64,000 bases of DNA from Sphingomonadales bacterium Ga0077559 (lineage in GTDB: Bacteria; Pseudomonadota; Alphaproteobacteria; Sphingomonadales; Sphingomonadaceae), in contig LNFK01000053.1 of the NCBI GenBank assembly GCA_001464315.1, positions 62,001 to 126,000 of the forward strand. The letters are read 5' to 3'. Position 1 is the stretch's first letter. Each line of letters begins with the position of its first letter. The notes below the pieces were generated by a model. The model was given only the letters and a program-made list of their open reading frames with translations, did not search any database and was not told where the DNA came from. Made by a program: the position numbers and the translations under genes. Positions 34,407 to 43,426 of this stretch are shown in pieces.

Positions 34407-35479
34407 CAACTCTCTCCTCGCGCCATTACGGCCTTCGCTACTTTCGAGAATAAGGTCGGCAACCCCGCCTTGTCGAGCGATTTTAGTGGCCAATACCCGC
34501 CCTCTCCAAGCTCGATATCGGCAGGCACCGTTGCCGTAACGGCAATGTCGAGCGAAAGAGTAAAATGGGTAAAAACATGCGCGACGGAACGCGGCAATAT
34601 TTGCCAGTCGGCTTCGAAGGGTTCCACGCCATCGCCATCCTGTCGAGCGCTCCAGCCATCGTCTGGCAATGCACGCATACCACCGAGCATTCCTTTTCCG
34701 CCCCGAGTTACGAGCCAGACGGCGTCGCCTTGCTGTACCCAATAAGCCGTGCCGGTGCGGTGCGGCTTGGCTTTCTTTGGAGGCTTTAAAGGATATGCCT
34801 CAGCCATTCCCGCCTGCCCTGCCGCGCAATGGACGAGCAAAGGGCAAATCATACAGGAGGGATTGCGGACCGAACATATACCTGCCCCCAGATCCATCAT
34901 AGCCTGCGCAAAATCGCCAGCTGCCACATCGGGTGTTATTGCGTCAGTCGCGGCCCAAATTTCAGCCTTCGCTGCGGGTAAAGGCGTGTCGATCGCATAA
35001 AGCCGCGATACCACCCGCTCGATATTCGCATCGACTACAACCGCGCGCCGATCGAAGGCGATCGCAGAGATTGCCGCTGCGGTGTAAGGCCCGATCCCAG
35101 GTAGTTTGAGCAATTTTGCCTCGGTGTCAGGAAGCTGACCGCCATAATCTGATGTTATGACGCGGGCGCATTTCAAGAGGTTCCGCGCACGGGCATAATA
35201 GCCGAGCCCCGCCCAAGCCGCCATTACGTCTGCCTCGTCCGCTGCGCCTAACGCCGCAAAATCAGGCCAAGTCTGGGCAAATTTGCGGAAATAGGGTCCG
35301 ACGGCAGCAACCGTTGTTTGTTGCAACATGATCTCGGAAAGCCAGACATTATAGGGGTCAGGCAAGCCCTGCCCCGGCAGCTTGCGCCACGGCAAATCGC
35401 GTGCATGAACGTCGTAATGCGCCAACAACAGAGCAGCGATATCCCCAGTTTTCTGGTCGATTTGTTGGACGGCACTCAT
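34406..35479 (-). CDS. mutY: A/G-specific adenine DNA glycosylase
   Basis: A 357-residue base-excision enzyme that removes adenine opposite 8-oxoguanine. Catalytic Glu49 (LSEIMLQQT), the helix-hairpin-helix LPGIGPYTAAAI (126-137) with Asp150 (VVVDANIERV), and the [4Fe-4S] loop Cys202-x6-Cys209-x2-Cys212-x5-Cys218 are intact. The C-terminal Nudix-like domain (from about 245) recognises 8-oxoG. It works with MutM, also in this window (61405). It is divergent from the DUF721 gene with a 10-base gap. Confidence 0.95.
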   Translation of the reverse strand: MSAVQQIDQKTGDIAALLLAHYDVHARDLPWRKLPGQGLPDPYNVWLSEIMLQQTTVAAVGPYFRKFAQTWPDFAALGAADEADVMAAWAGLGYYARARNLLKCARVITSDYGGQLPDTEAKLLKLPGIGPYTAAAISAIAFDRRAVVVDANIERVVSRLYAIDTPLPAAKAEIWAATDAITPDVAAGDFAQAMMDLGAGICSVRNPSCMICPLLVHCAAGQAGMAEAYPLKPPKKAKPHRTGTAYWVQQGDAVWLVTRGGKGMLGGMRALPDDGWSARQDGDGVEPFEADWQILPRSVAHVFTHFTLSLDIAVTATVPADIELGEGGYWPLKSLDKAGLPTLFSKVAKAVMARGES

Positions 35480-35489
35480 CTAAAATGGC

Positions 35490-36038
35490 ATGAATGACCC
35501 GATGGACAAAGGCAAGGCAACATCGAGCGCAGGCAAACCCAAAAAGGTTGCTCCCAAGCCCTATCAACGCCCGCGCGGCGGTGAGGCGCGCGCAGTATCC
35601 GACCTGATGCCCGAAATTGGGCGAGCTGCATTCCGCCGTTTCGGCTTCGTACAAAGCTCAGTAGTCAGCCGATGGGACGAAATAGTCGGCGCGCGGTATG
35701 CTGCGGTATCCGCGCCCGAAGCCATCCGCTTTCCGGTCGGCAAGAAATCCGAAGGTACGCTGGAATTGACCGTAGAAGGCGCGCATGCGACGATGATGCA
35801 GCATGTGCTGCCGGAAATCATCGAGCGGGTGAACCGCTTTTTCGGCTATGGCGCGGTCGCGCGGATCAAGGTGCGGCAGGGCGTCATCGCAAAACCAGCG
35901 GCGCGCCCACCCGCTGCGCCGCCATCGCTCAAGCCCATCCCGATGGAACTGGGTGATAGCTTGCGCGAAATTGGCGACCCCGAATTGTTTGCGGTGCTTG
36001 AAAGCCTTGCTAAAAGCCTTGCCAAAGCGGGCGACTGA
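35490..36038 (+). CDS. DUF721 (DciA-like) protein
   Basis: A 182-residue protein with an N-terminal disordered, Lys/Pro-rich part (to about 45) and a DUF721 domain: FRRFGFVQSSVVSRWDEIVG, SEGTLELTVEGAHATMMQHV. DUF721 includes DciA, a helicase-loading factor that assists DnaB, and this gene could be that function; many alphaproteobacteria have it. It lies divergent from mutY and upstream of two DsbA-like genes and smc, an order I regard as typical of sphingomonads. Confidence 0.82.
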   Translation: MNDPMDKGKATSSAGKPKKVAPKPYQRPRGGEARAVSDLMPEIGRAAFRRFGFVQSSVVSRWDEIVGARYAAVSAPEAIRFPVGKKSEGTLELTVEGAHATMMQHVLPEIIERVNRFFGYGAVARIKVRQGVIAKPAARPPAAPPSLKPIPMELGDSLREIGDPELFAVLESLAKSLAKAGD

Positions 36039-36075
36039 TTCCAAACGCGCACCGCAATACTTATGGACTGAACAC

Positions 36076-36762
36076 ATGATGTCGCGTTTTAAGAAATATC
36101 TCGGGCTCGCCTTTGTTGGTGCTGCTTCAATTGCGGCTGTCTCATCGGCGGCGCCAACTAAGCCCAACTGGCTGACAACAGTCACGCTTACCGATCAGGG
36201 GTCGCATATCGTTGGCAACCCGGCAGCGCCCATTAAGGTTGTTGAATATCTGAGTTACACATGCGGGCATTGCGCCACATTCGAAGCTAAGGATGCACCG
36301 GTTTTGAAAACGCAATATGTCGCGACGGGCAAAGCGAGCCTTGAAATCAGGAACATGGTACTAAATGCCTATGATCTAACTGCTTCGGTGCTGGCGCGCT
36401 GCGGCGGCAAGGACCGGTTTTTTGGCAACCAGAAGCATTTGATGGCAACTCAGGCTGTTTGGATGGGCAAGACCGGCAATATCAGCGCCACTACCAAGGC
36501 GAAGCTACAGGCTGAGGATTACCATGGCTTCATGGCAGGGGCATATACTGAGCTCGGCCTTGGCCCGATTATGCAGCAGCGCGGTGTCACACCGACGCAG
36601 GCAAAGACATGCCTTGCCGACAAGGCGTCGCTGAAGGCCGTGATCGATATGACCGATGCCGGCGCTGCTTTGGGCGTTCAGGGCACGCCAAGCTTTCTGG
36701 TCAACGGAAAATTGCAGGACCATGTGCATAGCTTTGCCGAATTGAAGGCAGTGCTCAAATGA
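36076..36762 (+). CDS. Periplasmic DsbA-family thioredoxin-fold protein
   Basis: About 228 residues from ATG 36076 (the next codon is also ATG). A signal peptide with positive start (MMSRFKKYLGLAFVGAASI) leads into a DsbA domain with redox motif CGHC in SYTCGHCATFE and cis-Pro segment GVQGTPSFLVNG. It should act as a periplasmic thiol oxidase or isomerase, or as a reductase for specific partners. A closely similar second gene follows directly, so the pair may have arisen by duplication. Confidence 0.88.
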   Translation: MMSRFKKYLGLAFVGAASIAAVSSAAPTKPNWLTTVTLTDQGSHIVGNPAAPIKVVEYLSYTCGHCATFEAKDAPVLKTQYVATGKASLEIRNMVLNAYDLTASVLARCGGKDRFFGNQKHLMATQAVWMGKTGNISATTKAKLQAEDYHGFMAGAYTELGLGPIMQQRGVTPTQAKTCLADKASLKAVIDMTDAGAALGVQGTPSFLVNGKLQDHVHSFAELKAVLK

Positions 36763-36791
36763 CACAGATAGATGAAAATAAAGGAACCCAT

Positions 36792-37529
36792 ATGCGTATC
36801 AAAACCCTTCTCGTCGCAGCAACCGCTGCGCTTGCTCTGGCGTCTTGCGGACGTGGCGATACCGCCGGTGCGCCGACTGGCGAACCCATCGCTAAGGTTG
36901 CAGCACCGCAAGGCAAGGCATGGACCGATGTTGTCAGTAAAACTGAAGCGGGCGGCTTTAAAATGGGCAACCCCGATGCCAAGCTTCAGCTGGTCGAATA
37001 TGGCGCAATCACATGCCCTGGCTGCGCGCAGTTTGCAGCGCAATCGACAGAAGAGTTAAACGAAATGGTCAACAGCGGCGCGGTCGCATTTGAATTCCGG
37101 CCGTTTCTTGTCCATGGCGTGCAAGACATTCCCGGATTTTTGCTTGCGCAATGCAGCGGACCAGAAGCTTTCTTCCCGCTAAGCGAGCAACTTTACGCGG
37201 ACCAGCAGACATGGCTCGGCAAGATCAGCACTGTGACCGAGGCTGACCAGCAGGCGATGCAGAAAATGTCGCCGCAGGAAATCTCGACTTTGCTTGCAAC
37301 GCGCATGGGTCTCATCGACTTCGTTAAGTCACGCGGTGTCAGTGAAGATCAGGCGAAAGCTTGCCTGACGGACAAACCGGCAATCGACGGTCTGATCGCG
37401 ACAACCGAAAAAGGCACGAAGGATGATGGTGTCACCGGCACTCCGTTTTTCTTGCTGAATGGCGCAAAGCTGGATGCAAGTTCCTGGGTTCAGGTGAAGG
37501 GCAAGTTGGTCGAGGGCGGCGCGCGCTGA
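36792..37529 (+). CDS. DsbA-family lipoprotein
   Basis: About 245 residues from ATG 36792, preceded by AAAGGAACC; an ATG at 36759 overlapping the previous stop is a weaker alternative. The N-terminus is a lipoprotein signal with lipobox LASC (ALALASCGRG), so the mature protein is probably membrane anchored. The DsbA domain carries CPGC (AITCPGCAQFA) and cis-Pro GVTGTPFFLLNG. It differs from its neighbour both in anchoring and in the redox dipeptide (PG versus GH). Confidence 0.87.
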   Translation: MRIKTLLVAATAALALASCGRGDTAGAPTGEPIAKVAAPQGKAWTDVVSKTEAGGFKMGNPDAKLQLVEYGAITCPGCAQFAAQSTEELNEMVNSGAVAFEFRPFLVHGVQDIPGFLLAQCSGPEAFFPLSEQLYADQQTWLGKISTVTEADQQAMQKMSPQEISTLLATRMGLIDFVKSRGVSEDQAKACLTDKPAIDGLIATTEKGTKDDGVTGTPFFLLNGAKLDASSWVQVKGKLVEGGAR

Positions 37530-37575
37530 ATATGGCTTGGGGGGGCCTTGACGTTGCACTGAAGGGTCTATCCGC

Positions 37576-40500
37576 TTGCGGATAAAGCGGCTGCAACTCG
37601 TCGGCTTTAAAAGCTTTGTCGAGCCCGCCGAGTTGCGCATTGAGTCTGGCCTGACCGGCATCGTCGGTCCCAACGGCTGCGGCAAGTCCAATCTGCTCGA
37701 AGCCATCCGCTGGGTGATGGGCGAGAGCAGCGCCAAGTCGATGCGCGGCGCCGGTATGGAAGACGTAATCTTCGCCGGCACCGCCTCGCGCCCGCCACGC
37801 GATTTTGCCGAAGTCACAATACTGGCTGAGCGCGACACCACCGATGCTGCAAATGACGAAGACAGCGAACTTGAAGTCACCCGCCGAATCGAGCGCGGCG
37901 CGGGATCGGCCTATCGCTCGAATGGCCGTGATGTCCGGGCAAAGGATGTCGCGCTGATCTTCGCTGATGCTGCAACCGGCGCGCATTCGCCTGCGTTGGT
38001 GAGCCAGGGCCGGATCGGCGCGATCATCTCCGCCAAACCGCAGGAGCGGCGGCAGATGCTCGAAGAAGCAGCGGGCATTTCGGGACTTCACGTAAGGCGC
38101 AAGGACGCCGAGCAGAAATTGCGTGCTGCCGAAACCAATCTGGCGCGGTTGGCGACAATCCTTGCCGATATGGATGCACGTGCCGGGCAGTTGCGGCGGC
38201 AGGCAAAGCAGGCCGAACGCTACCGAAAGCTGAGCAAGGACATTTTGCAGGCCGAAGCGCGTCTGATCTTCGTGCGATGGCAAGAGGCAAAGGCCGCGGC
38301 CGATAAGGCGCGGGCTGAGGCCAATGCCGCGACTCAGGCTGTTGAGAAAGCGGTCGAAATCCAACGCGCGCTCACCGACAATCAACAATTGGCGGTGCGC
38401 GAACTGGCAGAGGCGCGCTCGGTCGCGATGGCGGCGCGCGATGCAGCGAGCGATCTGTCGAACCGACTTGTCCAACTAGCCGGCGAACGTGATCGTATTA
38501 TCCAGCGACAAGCGGACCTTTCGGCGCAAGCTGCGCGCATGGCCGACGATGGCGCGCGTGAGGGCAAGCTCACGCACGACGCGGCCGATTCATTGGCGCG
38601 GCTAAAGGCGGAAAGCGTTACGCTTGCCGCAGAAATCAAACGCCAGGAAGAGGAGCGCCCGGCGCTTGTCCGAATGGCTGAGAACGCGGAACAGCAGGCG
38701 CGGGAAAGCGAGGTTGCACTTGCTAAAGCCGCAGCCGAGCAGGCGCGCGCCGACGCCGAACTGCGCGTCGCCGATGCTGCGCTTTCCAACGCGCGTGCCC
38801 GCGTGGAACGGGCTGAGCGCGAAGCGGCGCGTTTGGTACATGAACAGGCATTGCTAGGCGACGAGCGCCAACTGCAATCGGCAAAGGGAGAGGCGGAGCA
38901 AGTTGTTTCCGCGCTACAAACAAAACTGGAGATCGGGGCCGCGGCAATCGAGACGGCGGATCAACGGCGGACCGAGCTGATTGAGCAGCGGGTGACGGCA
39001 CAAACGGCATTCGCCAGCGCCAAGGCCGAACTGGCCGCGTTGCAATCCGAACAAAGCGTGCTCGAGCGCGCCCTGGCAAAAGGTAGTGGCGATAAGGCAA
39101 TCGACAGCATCAAGGTCGAGCCGGGCTACGAACGTGCGTTGGCCGCCGCGTTAGGCGATGATGCCAATGCCGTTATTGGCGGCGACAGCGGCAGGCGCTG
39201 GCTTGGCGGCGTGGCCTCTATTGCGCCACTCGAAGGCATACGTCTCGCCAACCATGTCGAGGCTCCACCCGAATTGCGCGCGCGGCTGTCGATGGTCCGC
39301 GTGGTCGATGCGGACCGTGGCGAAAAGTTGTCGCCGGGCGAGCGGCTAGTAACCCAAGACGGCAAGCTCCGCCGCTGGGACGGCTTTGCCGCGGATGACG
39401 ATGGTGCAACGACTGCCGAGCAGTTGATCCGAGCGAACCGGTTGGCTGAACTTGTGGAGCTTACTCCGCCTGTCGAGACTGCGCTGGCGGCGCAAGCTGC
39501 AGCGCTCGAGCAACTGGCAAGCAATATTGACGCTGCGCAGCAGGAGTTTCGTGCAGCGACCGCAGCTCAGCAATTGACCGAAAGCGAATTGCGGCAGGCA
39601 TTGCGTGCGGCGGATCAAGCAGAGGATGCGCTAACACGGTCTCAATCTGCCCGCGCCGCGCTCGCCGAGCGAATGGTCACTAGCGAACAGGAACTGGTTG
39701 CAGCCAAAGCCGATGTGGCTGCGGCTCAAGCTGCTAAATCGGCGTTGCCGGACGGGTCGCATCACGCTAACCTATTGCAAAAGCTGAACGCCGAAAGCGA
39801 AGCCATAAGGCATTTGCTGGTGCGTGGTCAGGCCGACCTGTCGTCGCTTGACCAGCGCGTCGCCCAGACCCGCGAACGCCGCGCGGTCGCTATGGCCGAA
39901 ATTCGCGGTTGGCAGGACCGCGCGGGCGAAGCCGAGCGCCGAATTGCCGAGATGAACAAGCGCTCTGCTCAAATTGCGGGCGAACTGGGGACGATGGCGG
40001 GCAAGCCAGACATATTGGCCGCCGAGATTGCCGCCGTGCAAACCGACAAGGATCGGTTGGCCGAGAAACTCGTGCAATTGCAGTTTGCGGAGTCTTCGAG
40101 CGAGGCGGCGCTGAAGGCGCTTGAAGCCGAGCTTGCCGCCGCCGCCGAAGCTTTGTCGTCGGCGCGCGAAGCCCGTGCCGGGGCCGAAGCCCGCGCCGAG
40201 AACCAAGAGCTTCGCCGCGTTGAAATGGGCCGTGTGTCCGGCGAGCGCTTCGAATGCCCACCGCCGGTTTTGCCTGATAAACTGGACTTTGACGAAACTT
40301 CTATGGACGACGCGGCCACCGAATCTGCTCGGCTCGATCGCCTGCAGAACGAACGCGAACGTATTGGCCCGGTCAATTTGATCGCAGCCGATGAACTAGC
40401 CGAACTCGAAGAACAGCAATCCGCAGGCATCGCCGAAAGCGAAGAGTTGACCCAAGCGATCAACCGCCTGCGCGGCTCGATCGGCAGCCTGAATCGCGAA

Positions 40501-40989
40501 GGCCGCGCGCGTTTGTTGTTGGCGTTCGAAGCCGTCGATCAGCATTTTCGCCGTCTGTTCAGTACGCTCTTCAACGGTGGTCAGGCGCATCTGGCATTGA
40601 TCGACAGCGACGATCCATTGGAAGCAGGCCTCGAAATCTTCGCGCAGCCGCCGGGCAAGAAGCTGCAATCGCTCACCTTGCTGTCGGGCGGCGAACAGGC
40701 GCTGACCGCTGTCGCGCTGATCTTCGCCTTGTTCCTGACCAACCCCGCACCGATCTGTGTCCTCGACGAAGTCGACGCGCCGCTCGATGACGCCAATATC
40801 GAGCGATTCTGCGATCTGCTTGATGCGATGACGCGCGAGACTGACACGCGCTACCTGATAGTCACGCACAACGCCGTCACCATGAGCCGGATGCACCGGC
40901 TTTTCGGTGTTACGATGGTCGAACAAGGTATTTCGCGTTTGGTATCTGTTGACCTGGGCGGGGCCGAGCAACTACTGGCCGCCGAATGA
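37576..40989 (+). CDS. smc: Chromosome segregation ATPase SMC
   Basis: A 1137-residue structural-maintenance-of-chromosomes protein. The N-terminal head has Walker A GPNGCGKS (31-38) and the Q-loop; long coiled coils flank a hinge at about 500-640 (around GYERALAAALGDDANAVIGG). The C-terminal head has the signature LSGGEQ (1036-1041) and Walker B ICVLDEVD (from 1060). It compacts and segregates the chromosome with ScpA/ScpB. It starts at TTG 37576 preceded by GAAGGG; there is no nearby in-frame ATG. Its stop overlaps the next ATG. Confidence 0.96.
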   Translation: MRIKRLQLVGFKSFVEPAELRIESGLTGIVGPNGCGKSNLLEAIRWVMGESSAKSMRGAGMEDVIFAGTASRPPRDFAEVTILAERDTTDAANDEDSELEVTRRIERGAGSAYRSNGRDVRAKDVALIFADAATGAHSPALVSQGRIGAIISAKPQERRQMLEEAAGISGLHVRRKDAEQKLRAAETNLARLATILADMDARAGQLRRQAKQAERYRKLSKDILQAEARLIFVRWQEAKAAADKARAEANAATQAVEKAVEIQRALTDNQQLAVRELAEARSVAMAARDAASDLSNRLVQLAGERDRIIQRQADLSAQAARMADDGAREGKLTHDAADSLARLKAESVTLAAEIKRQEEERPALVRMAENAEQQARESEVALAKAAAEQARADAELRVADAALSNARARVERAEREAARLVHEQALLGDERQLQSAKGEAEQVVSALQTKLEIGAAAIETADQRRTELIEQRVTAQTAFASAKAELAALQSEQSVLERALAKGSGDKAIDSIKVEPGYERALAAALGDDANAVIGGDSGRRWLGGVASIAPLEGIRLANHVEAPPELRARLSMVRVVDADRGEKLSPGERLVTQDGKLRRWDGFAADDDGATTAEQLIRANRLAELVELTPPVETALAAQAAALEQLASNIDAAQQEFRAATAAQQLTESELRQALRAADQAEDALTRSQSARAALAERMVTSEQELVAAKADVAAAQAAKSALPDGSHHANLLQKLNAESEAIRHLLVRGQADLSSLDQRVAQTRERRAVAMAEIRGWQDRAGEAERRIAEMNKRSAQIAGELGTMAGKPDILAAEIAAVQTDKDRLAEKLVQLQFAESSSEAALKALEAELAAAAEALSSAREARAGAEARAENQELRRVEMGRVSGERFECPPPVLPDKLDFDETSMDDAATESARLDRLQNERERIGPVNLIAADELAELEEQQSAGIAESEELTQAINRLRGSIGSLNREGRARLLLAFEAVDQHFRRLFSTLFNGGQAHLALIDSDDPLEAGLEIFAQPPGKKLQSLTLLSGGEQALTAVALIFALFLTNPAPICVLDEVDAPLDDANIERFCDLLDAMTRETDTRYLIVTHNAVTMSRMHRLFGVTMVEQGISRLVSVDLGGAEQLLAAE

Positions 40990-41855
40990 CTCTTCACGGA
41001 CCTGTTACCAACAGCTTTATCTCTCAACGTTTGCGGCTCAATTATGTTGATTGGGGCAATGCAGACGCGCCGCCTTTGCTGCTCATCCACGGCGGACGCG
41101 ATCACGCGCGCAGCTGGGATTGGGTGGCGGAGGAATTGCGTAATGACTGGCACGTCATCGCGCCTGACCTGCGGGGGCACGGCGACAGTGCGTGGTCGCC
41201 CGATGGTAATTACGAAATGTCGGCGTTTGTCTACGACATCGCGCAGTTGATCCATCAACTGAACCTCGCGCCGGTGACGATTGTATCGCATTCGATGGGC
41301 GGCAATATCGCCATTCGCTACACCGGGCTTTATCCGGAAAATGTACGTAAGTTGGTTGCAATTGAGGGGCTTGGACCGTCGCCCGCGATGATAGCCGAGC
41401 GCGATGCTTTGGGTATCCAGAAACGCTTTCGCCAATGGATCGAGGACAAGCGCAACGCGGCAGGCCGCACGCCGAAGCGCTATCCGAATATCGAGGCCGC
41501 TTATGAACGGATGAAGTCGGAAAATGCCTATCTGACCGACGAACAAGCCCGTCACCTGACCGTCCACGGCATCAGCCGAAATGAGGACGGGACATGGAGC
41601 TGGAAGTTCGACAATTACCTCAATATCTGGGCAATTTTCGATATGCCGCGTGAGGATTTGGAGGCGATCTGGCACAATGTCACCTGCCCGATCCTGATGT
41701 TTTACGGCGAGAAAAGCTGGGCCTCGAACCCGGAAAAAGACGGTCGTATCGCGCATTTTCCGACCGCCAAAGTCATCGAATATAAAAATGCAGGGCACTG
41801 GTTGCATCACGATCAGTTCGACCGGTTTATGGCCGATGTGAAAGCGTTTCTCTAA
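40986..41855 (+). CDS. Alpha/beta hydrolase
   Basis: A 289-residue alpha/beta-hydrolase. The oxyanion segment is LLIHGGRDHARSWDWVAEEL, the nucleophile elbow is SHSMGGN, the acid is likely in CPILMFYGEKSW or nearby, and the catalytic His is in NAGHWLHHDQF. It is probably a soluble esterase or haloalkane/epoxide-type hydrolase; the substrate is not inferable. The ATG overlaps the smc stop (ATGA) and the 3' end overlaps the convergent ligase gene by four bases. Confidence 0.87.
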   Translation: MTLHGPVTNSFISQRLRLNYVDWGNADAPPLLLIHGGRDHARSWDWVAEELRNDWHVIAPDLRGHGDSAWSPDGNYEMSAFVYDIAQLIHQLNLAPVTIVSHSMGGNIAIRYTGLYPENVRKLVAIEGLGPSPAMIAERDALGIQKRFRQWIEDKRNAAGRTPKRYPNIEAAYERMKSENAYLTDEQARHLTVHGISRNEDGTWSWKFDNYLNIWAIFDMPREDLEAIWHNVTCPILMFYGEKSWASNPEKDGRIAHFPTAKVIEYKNAGHWLHHDQFDRFMADVKAFL

Positions 41856-43426
41856 CCGATCATCGACTTCAAAGTTTCGACGCGGTCGGCCTCCTCGGCT
41901 GGCTTGTCGCGGCGCAGACGGGATATGCGGGGGAAACGCATCGCTATTCCCGATTTGTGGCGTTTGGATTCGTGGACGGCGTCGAAGGCGACCTCGAGCA
42001 CCAGTGACTTTTCGACTTCGCGCACCGGGCCGAACCGCGCGATCGTGTTATTGCGCACGAAGCGGTCGAGCCATTTCAGTTCTTCGTCACTGAACCCCGA
42101 ATAGGCTTTGCCCACCGGCAGCAGACTGCCGTCTGCGCCCCAGCAACCAAATGTGTAATCGGAATAATAGGAGGAGCGTTTGCCGCTGCCGCGTTGCGCA
42201 TACATCATCACGCAGTCGGCAACCAAGGGCTCACGTTTCCATTTGTACCAGAGGCCGACTTTGCGGCCCGCCAAATAGGGCGCGTTGCGGCGTTTGAGCA
42301 TCACGCCTTCGATGGCTGCGTCGCGCGATCCGCCACGAATTGCGGCGAGATGGTCAAAATCGCGTGCCTCGATAATAGCCGATAGGTCGAAGCGCGCCGG
42401 GTCTAGCGTCGCAGCAAAAGCCTCCAACCGCGAACGCCGCTGATGCCAGGGCTGCGCTCGCAAATCGTCCGCGCCATCGAACAATATGTCATAGAGCCGG
42501 ACAAAGACCGGATATTCAGCCTGCATCGCAGCTGTCACCGTTTTCCGCCCAAGCCGCTGTTGCAGCGCATTGAAGCTTGCCGCCTCGCCTCCCTGTACTT
42601 CGCCGCGCACCAACAGTTCGCCGTCAACCACGCCGATGCCTTTGAAAGCGGCGGCGATTTCCGGAAAGGCCCCAGAAACTTCGTCGCCGCCGCGACTGAA
42701 CAGCCGAGTCTCGCTGCCGGTCGAAGCAATCTGGATCCTTATGCCGTCCCATTTCCATTCGGCAGCGTAGTCCGCGAGGTCGACTGTGCCGTCATCCAAT
42801 GGATGCGCGAGCATGAAGGGGCGGAAGAATGCGGTCTCGGAAGGATCAGGCCGTTCAGTCTTGCCCTCGCCCCATGCAAACAGTTCTGCATAAGGCGGAC
42901 GAAGCGCGTGCCAGACCTCTTCGACATCATCGACCGAGAGGTTGAAGCCTTGCGCAAAGGCTGTCTTTGCCAACCGCGCCGAAATGCCAACGCGCATCCC
43001 GCCCGATGCCAGTTTCAACAACGCGTAGCGGCCATCGGCGTCGAGTCGGTCCATCAGTTCGGCGAGCAACGATGGTGCCCGAGCGCGGCTGGCGTTGTTG
43101 AGGAGGTCTATGACTTCGCCAAGCGTCGGCGGCGAGGTGCCGGACAGATGCGGCAGCTGATCCCACATCAGCGCTACTGTCTCCGCGGTATCGCCAACAT
43201 AGTCGCGGCTCATTCGGAACAAGGCAGGGTCGAAACGGTCGTCGGCCATCGCCCGGATAGCGGTGCTTTTGACCGTTGCGATGCTGAGTGTTCCGGCAAG
43301 CGCCGCGAGCGCCCAGCCGCGATCGGGGTTGGGCGTGTCGCGTAGATAATCGGCGATCAGCCGAACCTTGGTGTCGCGCGAGCGGGTGTAGACTAGCCCG
43401 TCGATGAGCGAAGCGAAGCGTTCCAT
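41852..43426 (-). CDS. ATP-dependent DNA ligase (ligase-associated repair cluster type)
   Basis: A 524-residue ATP-dependent DNA ligase that is separate from the NAD-dependent housekeeping LigA. The N-terminal DNA-binding domain (1-200), the adenylation motif EWKWDGIRIQ with nucleophile Lys225, and the OB-fold domain with WYKWKREPLVADCVMMYAQR are present. Such ligases are encoded with a metallo-beta-lactamase exonuclease, as here (adjacent, sharing a base at the coding border). It likely seals breaks after exonuclease processing in a DNA-damage response. The DEXH helicase and PdeM genes often in this cluster are absent. Confidence 0.9.
   Translation of the reverse strand: MERFASLIDGLVYTRSRDTKVRLIADYLRDTPNPDRGWALAALAGTLSIATVKSTAIRAMADDRFDPALFRMSRDYVGDTAETVALMWDQLPHLSGTSPPTLGEVIDLLNNASRARAPSLLAELMDRLDADGRYALLKLASGGMRVGISARLAKTAFAQGFNLSVDDVEEVWHALRPPYAELFAWGEGKTERPDPSETAFFRPFMLAHPLDDGTVDLADYAAEWKWDGIRIQIASTGSETRLFSRGGDEVSGAFPEIAAAFKGIGVVDGELLVRGEVQGGEAASFNALQQRLGRKTVTAAMQAEYPVFVRLYDILFDGADDLRAQPWHQRRSRLEAFAATLDPARFDLSAIIEARDFDHLAAIRGGSRDAAIEGVMLKRRNAPYLAGRKVGLWYKWKREPLVADCVMMYAQRGSGKRSSYYSDYTFGCWGADGSLLPVGKAYSGFSDEELKWLDRFVRNNTIARFGPVREVEKSLVLEVAFDAVHESKRHKSGIAMRFPRISRLRRDKPAEEADRVETLKSMIG

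Noticed and set aside
34407-34742. Upstream extension of the serine hydrolase frame
   Set aside because: It runs through mutY coding sequence; the Tat signal right after ATG 34406 and the overlap with the mutY stop fix the start.
37432-38475. 347-residue minus-strand frame over smc
   Set aside because: Antisense to the SMC N-terminal head and coiled coil. No domain or start signal; typical shadow frame.
42443-43345. 300-residue plus-strand frame over the DNA ligase
   Set aside because: Antisense shadow of a gene with an intact adenylation motif.
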